Assembly: GCA_902168245.1 (NCBI GenBank)
Contig: CABHPA010000111.1
Coordinates: 59,359-123,358 of the forward strand
DNA from: Candidatus Melainabacteria bacterium
Lineage (GTDB): Bacteria > Cyanobacteriota > Vampirovibrionia > Vampirovibrionales > Vampirovibrionaceae
Direction: 5' to 3'
Length of the DNA: 64,000 nt
The notes under the pieces are model-generated. The model had not been told where the DNA came from and did no database searches. It was given only the letters and a program-made list of their open reading frames with translations. Position numbers and translations under genes: made by a program. Within the stretch, counting starts at the first letter, position 1. The number at the start of each line of letters is the position of its first letter. Shown here in pieces: positions 27,684 to 35,879 of the stretch.

Positions 27684-28835
27684 ATGCCTTTTCATGCGCC
27701 TACCCTTTACCAGAATATAGATGAAGTGTACATAGCCCGTTGCCTTGCACTGGCGGAGTTGGGCGCGGGCAGCGTCAGCCCCAACCCTTTGGTGGGGGCC
27801 GTGGTATTGGACGCTCAGGGCCGAAAAGTAGGGGAAGGCTACCATCAAAAGGCCGGGGAAGCCCACGCCGAGGTCATTGCATTGGAACAGGCCGGGGAAC
27901 GGGCCAAGGGCGGCACCCTGTACGTAAACCTGGAACCCTGCAACCATTATGGCCGCACCCCGCCCTGCACCCAGAAAATTATTGAAGCGGGCATTCAACG
28001 GGTGGTCTGCGGTACGCTGGACCCTAACCCGCTGGTGGCCGGGGCCGGACGCGATATGCTGCAGAATTCGCGCATTTCGGTACGCTACGGCTTTTTAGAG
28101 AAAGAATGCAAGCGGCTGAACGAGGTGTTTTTCCATCACATTACCACCCGCCTGCCGTTTGTAACCGTTAAGCTGGGCCTAACACTAGATGGCAAAATAG
28201 CCAACCGCCACGGAGAAAGCCGCTGGCTGACCGGCAGCTTCTCGCGGCAATACGTACATCATTTGCGCCACCATTCCGATGCGATTTTAACCACCGCCGA
28301 AACCGTGTTAATAGACGATCCTTCCTTAAACGTGCGGGACATCCCCAACATTCGCAAGCAGCCCGCCAAAATCATTCTGGATCGCCAGTTTCGGCTGAAC
28401 CCGGATCGCTACAAAGTGTTCAAGGGCGATAGCCCGGTATGGGTCGTCACATCCAAAACCGGCCACAATGAAATCAACGCCCAAAAAGCGAAAGCAGCAG
28501 GCATTAAGGTGCTGGAAGTGGATGAAACCGGCAACGCGCTCCATTTAAAAGCCATGCTCGCCCAGTTGGGAGAAATGGACATGACCAGCGTGTTCGTGGA
28601 AGCAGGCGGGCGGCTGGCGACCTCGTTGCTCACCGAAGGGCTGGCCAACAAGTTTTACCTGTTTTACGCGCCCAAAACCCTGCGGGACAACATGGCCAAA
28701 TCCGCGTTCGGGCATGCTTTCCAGTTAGATTTGCCGGATGCGCCGCAACTGGAAATTTTAAGCTCCCGGCAGATTGATCAGGACTGGGTTCTGGAAGCCC
28801 AACCCATCCGCAAAACCAAACACGCCAACCCATAA
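27684..28835 (+). CDS. ribD: Bifunctional riboflavin biosynthesis deaminase/reductase
   Basis: Carries out deamination and NADPH reduction of the pyrimidine intermediate in riboflavin synthesis. The N-terminal zinc deaminase has HAEVIALEQAG (H61, E63) and LEPCNHYGRTPPC (C86, C95). The C-terminal reductase starts near residue 145 (FVTVKLGLTLDGKIANRHGESRWLTG split by family motifs) and includes VEAGGRLATSLL. 383 residues from ATG 27684. A TATAAT at 27672-27677 sits so close that transcription could begin at the ATG (leaderless), while ATG 27663 is in frame without a ribosome site. No other rib genes are adjacent and no FMN riboswitch is visible. Confidence 0.92.
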   Translation: MPFHAPTLYQNIDEVYIARCLALAELGAGSVSPNPLVGAVVLDAQGRKVGEGYHQKAGEAHAEVIALEQAGERAKGGTLYVNLEPCNHYGRTPPCTQKIIEAGIQRVVCGTLDPNPLVAGAGRDMLQNSRISVRYGFLEKECKRLNEVFFHHITTRLPFVTVKLGLTLDGKIANRHGESRWLTGSFSRQYVHHLRHHSDAILTTAETVLIDDPSLNVRDIPNIRKQPAKIILDRQFRLNPDRYKVFKGDSPVWVVTSKTGHNEINAQKAKAAGIKVLEVDETGNALHLKAMLAQLGEMDMTSVFVEAGGRLATSLLTEGLANKFYLFYAPKTLRDNMAKSAFGHAFQLDLPDAPQLEILSSRQIDQDWVLEAQPIRKTKHANP

Positions 28836-28977
28836 AACGGACAGCCGATTTTCATTCTATCGACAGGGCAGTAAGCCACCAGAGGCTTTTAACGCATCCG
28901 TCCGTATGGCACCATAAAAGGGGTATCCCGCTCGGCACAAAACCATTGAGCCGACAGACAATCCGAAATAAGCCGAC

Positions 28978-30294
28978 ATGTTTAAAACACTCCTCAAACC
29001 TTTCCAAAAATTCCTGCAATTGCAGGCATCGGGCAGTATTTTGCTCCTGCTTTCCGCAGTGGCGGCGTTGCTTTGGGCCAACTCCCCCTATAGCGGCAGT
29101 TACCAAGCGTTCTGGGAAACCCCGCTTCACCTGGGCTTGGGCGCATGGCAGTTCTCCCAATCCCTGCACTTCTGGATTAACGACGGCCTGATGACCGCTT
29201 TCTTCTTCTTGGTGGGGCTGGAAATTAAGCGGGAATTGATTGTGGGGGAACTCTCCAGCCCCCGGCAGGCCAGCTTACCCATTATCGGGGCCATTGGCGG
29301 AATCCTGGTTCCGGCCCTGGCCTATTTGGCCTTTAACCCGCCCGGCAGCGCCTTCAATTCCGGCTGGGGAATCCCCACCGTAACCGATATCGCCTTTGCC
29401 ATCAGCGCGCTGGCCATTTTGGGCGATCGCATCCCGGTGGGACTGAAGGTGTTTCTAATTGCGTTGGCCATTGTGGATGATATCGGGGCCATTCTCATCA
29501 TCGCCCTGTTCTATTCGCAAGGCGTCCAGCCGTTTTTTCTGCTGGCGGCAGGTGGAATTCTGGCCGTATTGCTCGGCATGAACCGGGCCGGTATCGACCG
29601 CCCCTGGCCCTATGCCGCGCTGGGCCTGTTATTGTGGGCAGCCGTCCTGAATTCTGGCATTCACCCCACCATTGCGGGCGTGTTGCTGGCCTTTACGGTG
29701 CCGTCTTTTTCCAAAATCGACCCGGCGGCTTTTTACCGGGAAAGCAGCAACGCACTAACATGCTTCAGTCAGGCGGGCCTGAGCCATGACACCCGCAAAG
29801 TGTTAACCAACGCCACTTACCAGGAAAGCATCCAGCACCTGGAATCCCTCTGCGAGGCCGTGCAAGCTCCCCTGCAACAGATGGAGCATGCCATTCACCC
29901 CTGGGTGACTTACGTGATTTTACCCTTGTTCGCCCTGGCGAATGCAGGCGTTACGGTGGATACCGCCAATTTGGGAGTCGCCCTGGCCCACCCCGTCACT
30001 CTGGGCATTTTAGCCGGGCTTTTTATAGGAAAACAGGTCGGAATTACCCTGTTTGCATGGCTGGCGGTTCGTTTTCGGCTGGCCGATTTACCGGACGGCA
30101 CAACCTGGCGGCAGCTCCATGCCACGGCCATTTTAGGAGGCATTGGGTTTACCATGTCGGTATTCATTACCCTGTTGGCGTTTGAGAACCCGCAATACAT
30201 CGCCTACGCCAAGCTCAGCATCCTGGCAGGTTCCATTTCTTCGGCGCTGGTGGGCCTATTGCTCCTAAAAAGCCAGACCCGACAAAAAGCCTGA
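28978..30294 (+). CDS. nhaA: Na+/H+ antiporter NhaA
   Basis: Exports sodium in exchange for protons across the inner membrane. Typical NhaA features: FWINDGLMTAFFFLVGLEIKRE split across the first conserved region, TDIAFAISALAILGDR with the essential Asp-Ile-Ala-Phe motif, and ALAIVDDIGAILIIALFY with the two adjacent catalytic aspartates. About 12 hydrophobic segments are seen. At 438 residues it is slightly longer than E. coli NhaA because of a soluble loop (residues ~250-300). ATG 28978; ribosome site weak. It is convergent with pyrR, 18 bases between stops. Standing alone after ribD, it probably has its own promoter. Confidence 0.95.
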   Translation: MFKTLLKPFQKFLQLQASGSILLLLSAVAALLWANSPYSGSYQAFWETPLHLGLGAWQFSQSLHFWINDGLMTAFFFLVGLEIKRELIVGELSSPRQASLPIIGAIGGILVPALAYLAFNPPGSAFNSGWGIPTVTDIAFAISALAILGDRIPVGLKVFLIALAIVDDIGAILIIALFYSQGVQPFFLLAAGGILAVLLGMNRAGIDRPWPYAALGLLLWAAVLNSGIHPTIAGVLLAFTVPSFSKIDPAAFYRESSNALTCFSQAGLSHDTRKVLTNATYQESIQHLESLCEAVQAPLQQMEHAIHPWVTYVILPLFALANAGVTVDTANLGVALAHPVTLGILAGLFIGKQVGITLFAWLAVRFRLADLPDGTTWRQLHATAILGGIGFTMSVFITLLAFENPQYIAYAKLSILAGSISSALVGLLLLKSQTRQKA

Positions 30295-30312
30295 TAGGAT
30301 CAATAGCCGTGA

Positions 30313-30894
30313 CTACTTCCGCAGCAGCACCCGATCCTGGCCGTCCACTTCCTTCAACTGCACAAACACGCGCTCCTGTTTGGAAGTAGGGATATTCTTG
30401 CCCACATAATCCGGACGAATCGGCAATTCCCGGTGGCCGCGATCCAGCAACACCATTAGCTGCACCGAAGCCGGGCGACCGTAACCGTTCAAGGCATCCA
30501 GCGCGGCCCGCACACTGCGCCCGCTGAACAGCACGTCATCAATCAGCACCACTTTTTTGCCGGTCAACTCCACCGGCACATAGCTTTCCAGGGCTGCTTT
30601 AAAGGTTTGGCCGGTATCATCACGGTATAGGGTAATATCCACGTACCCTTGCGGCACGGGCTTGCCTTCCAGTTCTTCCAGCAATTTGGCGACCCGCTCG
30701 GCCAGCGGCTTTCCGCGAGTAACCACGCCCAGCAGCACCAGATCCTGGGTGCCGTGGTTGAATTCCACCAGCTCATGCGCCAGCCGCTTGAGGGTGCGAT
30801 GGATGTCATCGGCCTCAAAAATCACGACATCGGCCTGTTCAACCGAGTTTTCTGTGGGGTTGCCTGTGGTCATGGCCTTACTGGCTCCTATCAT
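30313..30894 (-). CDS. pyrR: PyrR-type uracil phosphoribosyltransferase/pyrimidine regulator
   Basis: In Firmicutes PyrR binds UMP/PRPP and pyr mRNA leaders and has weak uracil phosphoribosyltransferase activity. The PRPP-binding loop VVLIDDVLFSGRSVRAA is perfect; GVVTRGKPLAERVA and VQLMVLLDRGHRELPIRPDYVGKNIPTS are family segments. 193 residues from ATG 30894, directly after the pabB stop (TGAATG), so translation is coupled. ATG 30873 is an alternative with AGGAG 11 bases upstream. No other pyr gene is adjacent, so whether it attenuates pyr mRNA here is unknown. PyrR also occurs in cyanobacteria. Confidence 0.92.
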   Translation of the reverse strand: MIGASKAMTTGNPTENSVEQADVVIFEADDIHRTLKRLAHELVEFNHGTQDLVLLGVVTRGKPLAERVAKLLEELEGKPVPQGYVDITLYRDDTGQTFKAALESYVPVELTGKKVVLIDDVLFSGRSVRAALDALNGYGRPASVQLMVLLDRGHRELPIRPDYVGKNIPTSKQERVFVQLKEVDGQDRVLLRK

Positions 30895-32397
30895 TCATTG
30901 CAGTGGGGGAACGGCGGCTGGCCGGTTCCCGGTTTCCAGCCGGTGCAGCTCATTCAGGCTGGCGGCGGCTTTGCGCAGGCATTCCCGATATTCATGGCCG
31001 CCCACCGCATCGTGTACAATACCCGCGCCAATATGTACAGCGGTATTATACCGCATGGCCCCCCCGCTGGAATCATGACCGGCCGTATCGTCCACCGACT
31101 TTAAAAAAAGGCTGCGGATTAGAATATTAAAATCCATGGCCCCGCTGGCCGCATCCATGTAGCCGAGACTACCGGTATAAAAGCCCCTGGAAACAGGCTC
31201 CACTGCATTTAAAATCTCCACGCAGCGGATTTTAGGGCAGCCGGTAATGGTGCCGCAGGGAAAAATGGAGCGTAGCAAGTCCCAGCCGGTGCAATCGGAG
31301 CGCAATTGAGCGGTTACGTTGCTGACCAGATGCGTGACATGCGAATAGCGCTCCAGCACCAGCAGTTCATCCACCTGCACCGACCCCGCCTCCGACACCC
31401 GGCCCAGATCGTTGCGAGCCAAGTCCACCAGCATCAGGTGTTCGGCGCGTTCTTTTTCGTTTTGCAGCAGGGTTTCGCCAATTTCGGCGTCTTCTTCCGG
31501 CGATTTCCCCCGGCCACGGGTACCCGCAATGGGTCGGGCCTGCGCCTTACCGGATTCATCCACCTGCACCAGCCGTTCCGGGGAATTACAGACCAGCACC
31601 CCGCCCGGCCACTTGAAAAACCCCGAAAACGGCGAAGGGTTCCGATGGCAAAGGCGCTCGAACAACCGATAAGGATCGAGATTCAACTCTTTTTGCAGCC
31701 GGATCGACAAGTTGGCCTGATAGATCTCGCCGTTGCGGATGTTCCCTTTAAGCCGCTCCACCGCGTTTTCAAACGCGGGTTGGCTGAAAGACGCATCAAA
31801 CGTGGACACATAAGCCGCCATGGCTTCCGCATCCAAGCCCGTCGGGGTGATTTCCGCATCTTCTCTAATATTCGCCGACAGGGCCGCATGCCATGCCTCC
31901 CAGTAGGAAGCCTCTCGCACGGGACTTTCCGTGAGTATCACCAGCCGGGCAGTCTCCAGATCCAGCAACAACCAGTCCTCAAATTCGCATAAAATCAGCT
32001 CCGGCCATTCACCTTCTTCCGTAACGGGTTGCTCCTGCCGCCAGCCCACATCGCACCAGCGATAAAAGCCATAGCCCAAACAGCCCGCCAAGCCCCCCGC
32101 CATGGGCAACCCGTGTTCCAGCTTTTCATCCGGCCAGGCTTTGGCCTGCACACGAACGGTCTCCAGCAGTTCAAACAGCCGCTGCGCTCGATCCGGCCCG
32201 GTCAGGTATTGGGCCATGCCGTTCACCGTCAGGCAGTCGCCCTGCAATACAGCCGACTGCCGACTTCGCAAGCCGATCATCACCCACTGGTTCAGGTCGG
32301 TTGGCTCCACCGAGCCTCCCAGCATACAGGCATGCGTCAGGGATTCGCTCACCTGCCGGAAGAACAAGTGCAGGCGGGCGGGCGTGAGTTGCGACAT
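30895..32397 (-). CDS. pabB: Aminodeoxychorismate synthase component I
   Basis: Chorismate-utilising enzyme that makes 4-amino-4-deoxychorismate for folate. C-terminal signature motifs: PIAGTRGRGKSPEED, HLMLVDLARNDLGRV, IFPCGTITGCPKIRCVEIL and YTGSLGYMDAASGAMDFNIL. The N-terminal ~150 residues are the divergent half that normally contacts PabA. 500 residues from ATG 32397, seven bases after the yebC stop; the upstream frame overlaps yebC and is not likely used. Distinguishing PabB from TrpE rests on overall resemblance, since no pabA/trpG or trp genes are adjacent. Order yebC-pabB-pyrR looks like one operon. Confidence 0.88.
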   Translation of the reverse strand: MSQLTPARLHLFFRQVSESLTHACMLGGSVEPTDLNQWVMIGLRSRQSAVLQGDCLTVNGMAQYLTGPDRAQRLFELLETVRVQAKAWPDEKLEHGLPMAGGLAGCLGYGFYRWCDVGWRQEQPVTEEGEWPELILCEFEDWLLLDLETARLVILTESPVREASYWEAWHAALSANIREDAEITPTGLDAEAMAAYVSTFDASFSQPAFENAVERLKGNIRNGEIYQANLSIRLQKELNLDPYRLFERLCHRNPSPFSGFFKWPGGVLVCNSPERLVQVDESGKAQARPIAGTRGRGKSPEEDAEIGETLLQNEKERAEHLMLVDLARNDLGRVSEAGSVQVDELLVLERYSHVTHLVSNVTAQLRSDCTGWDLLRSIFPCGTITGCPKIRCVEILNAVEPVSRGFYTGSLGYMDAASGAMDFNILIRSLFLKSVDDTAGHDSSGGAMRYNTAVHIGAGIVHDAVGGHEYRECLRKAAASLNELHRLETGNRPAAVPPLQ

Positions 32398-32404
32398 GAG
32401 CGGA

Positions 32405-33166
32405 TTAAGCCTGTTCCAGCTTATTAAAGAGGGTTTCATCCATGTCGAAGTTGGCGTAAACGTGCTGCACGTCATCGTGGGATTCAATGGCGTCCAACAG
32501 CTTCAGCAGGGGCTTAGCCTGCTCCTCGCTCTCCACTTTAACGGTGTTTTGGGGCAGGCGGGTCACTTCAGCGGATTGAATGGTAATTTTGGCCTCGTTG
32601 AGAGCTTGGCAAACCATGTTTAAATCCAGCGGGGCGGTAAAAATATCGAAGGTGTCATCGTCGTCATTCGCCATAAAGTCAGCCGCGCCCGCCTCAATGG
32701 CTTTTTCAAACACGTCTTCTTCCACTAGCCCAACCTGAGGGACCTTAATTAGTCCTTTTTCCTCGAAAATCCAGGCCACGCAGCCATCGGAACCCAGGTT
32801 GCCCTGATACTTGTTGAAATAACTTCGAATATCGCCCGCCGTGCGGTTGCGGTTATCCGTCACGGCCTCAATATAAATGGCCACCCCGCCCGGCCCGTAA
32901 CCTTCGTATGACAAATCTTCCATACTGTCGGCCCCACCGCCGCCAGTGCCTTTCTCAATGGCCCGCTTGATGTTGTCGTTCGGCACACCCGCCGCCTTGG
33001 CGCGGGTAATGGCCGTCCTCAGGCGAAAATTCCCTTCCGGGTCTCCCCCGCCCAGTTTAGCGGCCATGATAATCTCTCGGGAGCACTGGGCAAAGTTCGC
33101 TCCGCGTTTCGCATCTTTGACGGCCTTGGTACGCTTGATTTGGGCCCATTTAGAATGTCCAGCCAT
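32405..33166 (-). CDS. yebC: YebC/PmpR-family protein
   Basis: Conserved TACO1-type protein; recent work in other bacteria links the family to relief of ribosome stalling at polyproline stretches, earlier work to transcription regulation. Starts at MAGHSKWAQIKRTKAVKDAK, the hallmark N-terminus; ATG 33166 is chosen for this reason over the in-frame codon eight residues upstream. Other family segments: GGGDPEGNFRLRTAI, KAAGVPNDNIKRAIEKG, YEGYGPGGVAIYIE and TDNRNRTAGDIR. 253 residues. First gene of yebC-pabB-pyrR. Confidence 0.95.
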   Translation of the reverse strand: MAGHSKWAQIKRTKAVKDAKRGANFAQCSREIIMAAKLGGGDPEGNFRLRTAITRAKAAGVPNDNIKRAIEKGTGGGGADSMEDLSYEGYGPGGVAIYIEAVTDNRNRTAGDIRSYFNKYQGNLGSDGCVAWIFEEKGLIKVPQVGLVEEDVFEKAIEAGAADFMANDDDDTFDIFTAPLDLNMVCQALNEAKITIQSAEVTRLPQNTVKVESEEQAKPLLKLLDAIESHDDVQHVYANFDMDETLFNKLEQA

Positions 33167-33310
33167 ATCGAACATTCTAGCACGACCCATCTATCTTTTT
33201 TTTGAGCTTTCTTAAAGGCATCAAGTCATACACGCCCAAGTTTCACTCTTCTGTATCGAAATGTAAAAATGCTGGTATTCTATTGTCTAGGGAACATTTG
33301 TGAGCGTTAG

Positions 33311-34084
33311 ATGACTTATAAATCGCAAACCGTTTCAGCCATTGTAATCACCGAAAATAATGCAACCACCCTGGAAAAAGCCCTTTCTTCGCTGCACTGG
33401 GTGGATGATCTGGTGGTGTTCGATCGCGGCAGCACCGATGGCACACTGACCATTGCCCGCGGATTCACGGAAAAAGTTTATTTCCATCCCTCCAGAAACC
33501 TGACCATGGTGCGCCGGGATGCCCTTTCAACGGGTTCCTGCGACTGGCTGTTGCTGGTGGAGCCGGATGAGTGGGTGGAAGAAATGCTGCGCCACGAAAT
33601 TGACGGCGTTTTACTGAACACCCCCGCCAACCTGAACGGCTATACCCTGCCCCGGCAACTCCGATTCCAAAGCCAGTGGCTTTCGGCGCCGGTCGGGGAA
33701 GAACCGAACCGCTTACTGCGCCTAGTGCGAAAAAACCACTGGGAAGTGGGCGAGGATTGGGCTGCTACCCTGAAAGTGGGCGGCGATGTGGGCAAGCTGG
33801 ATCGCCCGATGGGATACGCGCCTTACAAGACCGTGGAAGAGCTGTTCAATGAAATCAACGGCCAGTCCACGCTGTCAGCCTATCGGCATTTGGAAACGCA
33901 CGGCGTATCCAGCAAAGATCAGGGCACCTTCGGTCTGATGGTCAAGACCAAGCTGGCCGCCTGGCGCGAATTCATTTTTAAAGGCGGGATTTTCAAGGGC
34001 ATCACCGGGCAAACGCTTGCCATGGCCAACACCGTGGAGGTTTTCCTGAAATACGCCAAAATTCGGGCGTTAACCAAAAAATAG
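33311..34084 (+). CDS. Family 2 glycosyltransferase
   Basis: GT-A fold glycosyltransferase of the LPS-core type (WaaE/KdtX-like). N-terminal VSAIVITENNATTLEKALSS leads into VDDLVVFDRGSTDGT, where the usual VDSGSTDGT motif has Asp-Arg instead of Asp-Ser, and WLLLVEPDEWV supplies the DxD-like metal site (here EPDE). C-terminal region is helical (FIFKGGIFKGITGQTLAM). 257 residues, usual length. Acceptor unknown; an LPS inner-core sugar is a reasonable guess given kdsB and waaA in the genome. Divergent from yebC; FmdB-like gene follows after 32 bases. Confidence 0.85.
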   Translation: MTYKSQTVSAIVITENNATTLEKALSSLHWVDDLVVFDRGSTDGTLTIARGFTEKVYFHPSRNLTMVRRDALSTGSCDWLLLVEPDEWVEEMLRHEIDGVLLNTPANLNGYTLPRQLRFQSQWLSAPVGEEPNRLLRLVRKNHWEVGEDWAATLKVGGDVGKLDRPMGYAPYKTVEELFNEINGQSTLSAYRHLETHGVSSKDQGTFGLMVKTKLAAWREFIFKGGIFKGITGQTLAMANTVEVFLKYAKIRALTKK

Positions 34085-34116
34085 CCCGCCTGAAGCTTTC
34101 AACCGGAGCCTTTGAA

Positions 34117-34371
34117 GTGCCAACTTATCAATATCGCTGCCTGCACTGCCAGCATATACAGGCCGTTTTCCAGGGCATGCAGGAAGCCTATGCCCCGCCT
34201 TGCGGCCAATGCGGGGGGTTAACCGAACGATTCGTCGGGCAAGCCCCCACCGTGCTTGGGAAAGTCAAGCCACTACCGGACATTGAAAAGCCCGCAAGCA
34301 ACCATATGCACGAATGCGGCTCCGCTTGCATATTGCACCGAAAGTTTGAACAGGCTTTAGAAACCGACTAG
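34117..34371 (+). CDS. FmdB-family zinc-ribbon protein
   Basis: 84 residues beginning PTYQYRCLHCQHIQAVF, then APPCGQCGG, giving the two CxxC knuckles of a small regulatory zinc ribbon (C8, C11 and C30, C33). Past the ribbon is a tail with HMHECGSACILHRKFEQAL, adding one His pair and two Cys. Starts at GTG 34117 with GGAG eight bases upstream. The family is widely distributed and its role is unclear. The stop codon overlaps that of convergent hutI inside a CTAG core. Confidence 0.85.
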   Translation: MPTYQYRCLHCQHIQAVFQGMQEAYAPPCGQCGGLTERFVGQAPTVLGKVKPLPDIEKPASNHMHECGSACILHRKFEQALETD

Positions 34372-35636
34372 CCCAGGCTAGCTGCCAGATCGGCGCGGGT
34401 GTAATGTCTGCCGCCCACGAATACGCCTGCCAACAGGTTACTTCCCATACGGTAGAGCAGTTCGTTATAGCCAGCCACGTCAAACAGGGCCAAATCCGCC
34501 CGCTTGCCCACGGCCAGGCTGCCGCGATCATGCTGCAAATCCAGCGCCATGGCCGCATTCAGCGTAACAGCCTTGATGACGTCCACCGGCTGCATGTTCA
34601 TTTGCAGGCAGGCCAGGGCCATAATCCATTGCAGGTTATCGATCACGCAGCTACCGGGATTGAAATCCGTCGCCAGCGCCACCGGCACCCCGGCGGCTAA
34701 GAGTTTTTGCGCGGGCGCGTAGTCCTTAATCCGCAAGTAAAAGGCCGTTCCCGGCAAGAGGGTTGCCACGGTGCCGCCCGATTTGAGGGCCGCAATGCCT
34801 TCATCGGAAATATTCAGCAAGTGATCGGCAGATACCGCGCCCATTTCACCAGCCAGCACAGCGCCGCCCAAATCGCAGAACTCCTCAGCATGGATTTTGA
34901 GTTTAAGCCCGAATTGACGCGCTGTTTCCAGAATCCGCCGGGACTGGGCCACGTCAAAATACCCCTTCTCGCAAAACACATCGCAAAAGACGGCCAGCTT
35001 TTGTTCCGCCACTGCCGGTATTTGCTGGCTGCACAGCAGAGCCACGTACTCATCCGTCCGGCCCTGGTACTCCGGCGGGATATCATGCCCGCCCATATAG
35101 GTCGGCACAATGGAAACCGGCGCATCCACCTGCAAATCCTTCAGCACTTGCAGGCATTTCATTTCGCTCTCAAAGTCCAGCCCGTAGCCGCTTTTGATTT
35201 CCACGGTGGTCACGCCCAGGTTAAGCATTCGCTGCAAGCGCTGTCGGGTAAGAGCCTGCAAAACTCTAGGCTCAGCCTGACGGGTTGCGGTCACGGTTTT
35301 CAAAATCCCTCCGCCCGCCTTGGCGATTTCCAGATAGGTTTTGCCTTGCAGACGCATCTCAAACTCATCGGCCCGGTCGCCCGCAAAAATGGTGTGCGTG
35401 TGGGAGTCAATCAGCCCCGGCATCAGCAGTTTGCCTTGGGCATCCAGCCAGATGTGCGAAGAATAATCCGCCCGACTGACTTCCGAGGAAGCGCCCAGCC
35501 AAGCGATTTTCCCGTCCTCAAGGCGAATCGCCCCATCCCGAATGAGACCCAACGGATTCTCAGGCGTCATCCACGCCGGATCAACCGTTACCAACTGGCC
35601 AATGTTATAGATGAGCACTGATGTTATTGATTGCAT
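34368..35636 (-). CDS. hutI: Imidazolonepropionase
   Basis: Third step of histidine degradation: opens 4-imidazolone-5-propionate to N-formimino-glutamate. Amidohydrolase motifs: MPGLIDSHTHTIFAGDRADE (metal His pair), KIHAEEFCDLGG (His), SADHLLNISDEG, and ATDFNPGSC (metal Asp). 422 residues from ATG 35636, which is preceded by GGAGGAAGGG; the frame extends further but would overlap the small membrane gene. The stop overlaps the convergent FmdB gene by four bases. Last gene of the hut operon; hutG is missing, so the formimino-glutamate step must be elsewhere. Confidence 0.96.
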   Translation of the reverse strand: MQSITSVLIYNIGQLVTVDPAWMTPENPLGLIRDGAIRLEDGKIAWLGASSEVSRADYSSHIWLDAQGKLLMPGLIDSHTHTIFAGDRADEFEMRLQGKTYLEIAKAGGGILKTVTATRQAEPRVLQALTRQRLQRMLNLGVTTVEIKSGYGLDFESEMKCLQVLKDLQVDAPVSIVPTYMGGHDIPPEYQGRTDEYVALLCSQQIPAVAEQKLAVFCDVFCEKGYFDVAQSRRILETARQFGLKLKIHAEEFCDLGGAVLAGEMGAVSADHLLNISDEGIAALKSGGTVATLLPGTAFYLRIKDYAPAQKLLAAGVPVALATDFNPGSCVIDNLQWIMALACLQMNMQPVDVIKAVTLNAAMALDLQHDRGSLAVGKRADLALFDVAGYNELLYRMGSNLLAGVFVGGRHYTRADLAASLG

Positions 35637-35638
35637 CT

Positions 35639-35875
35639 TCAGCCCTTCCTCCATAGAACAAAAATAGCCCCTAGACAGAAAAGCACCAACAAACCTATCT
35701 CTAGAGTATCCGTTGTTTGCAAAAGGTTTATTCCGAATAAAGCAAACAGGACATAAACATAAGGTAGAACAATACTTAAAAAGCCTTTCAAAACTAAAAA
35801 GATGGGGAGCAAAAGCAACATCACACAAAGCTTAAATCCCAACCCAAAGTTTTGGTTTAGATTTTTATTTTCCAT
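35639..35875 (-). CDS. Small two-helix membrane protein inside the hut operon
   Basis: 78 residues filling precisely the gap between hutU and hutI: it starts four bases after the hutU stop and its TGA is two bases before the hutI ATG, with the hutI ribosome site built from its last codons (WRKG). Two or three hydrophobic stretches: FKLCVMLLLLPIFLVLKGFL, VLPYVYVLFALFGINLL and IGLLVLFCLGAIFVLW. More AT-rich than the hut genes. Not recognised. Tight coupling suggests a job linked to histidine use, such as a small transport or signalling subunit, but this is inference. Confidence 0.65.
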   Translation of the reverse strand: MENKNLNQNFGLGFKLCVMLLLLPIFLVLKGFLSIVLPYVYVLFALFGINLLQTTDTLEIGLLVLFCLGAIFVLWRKG

Positions 35876-35879
35876 GTAG

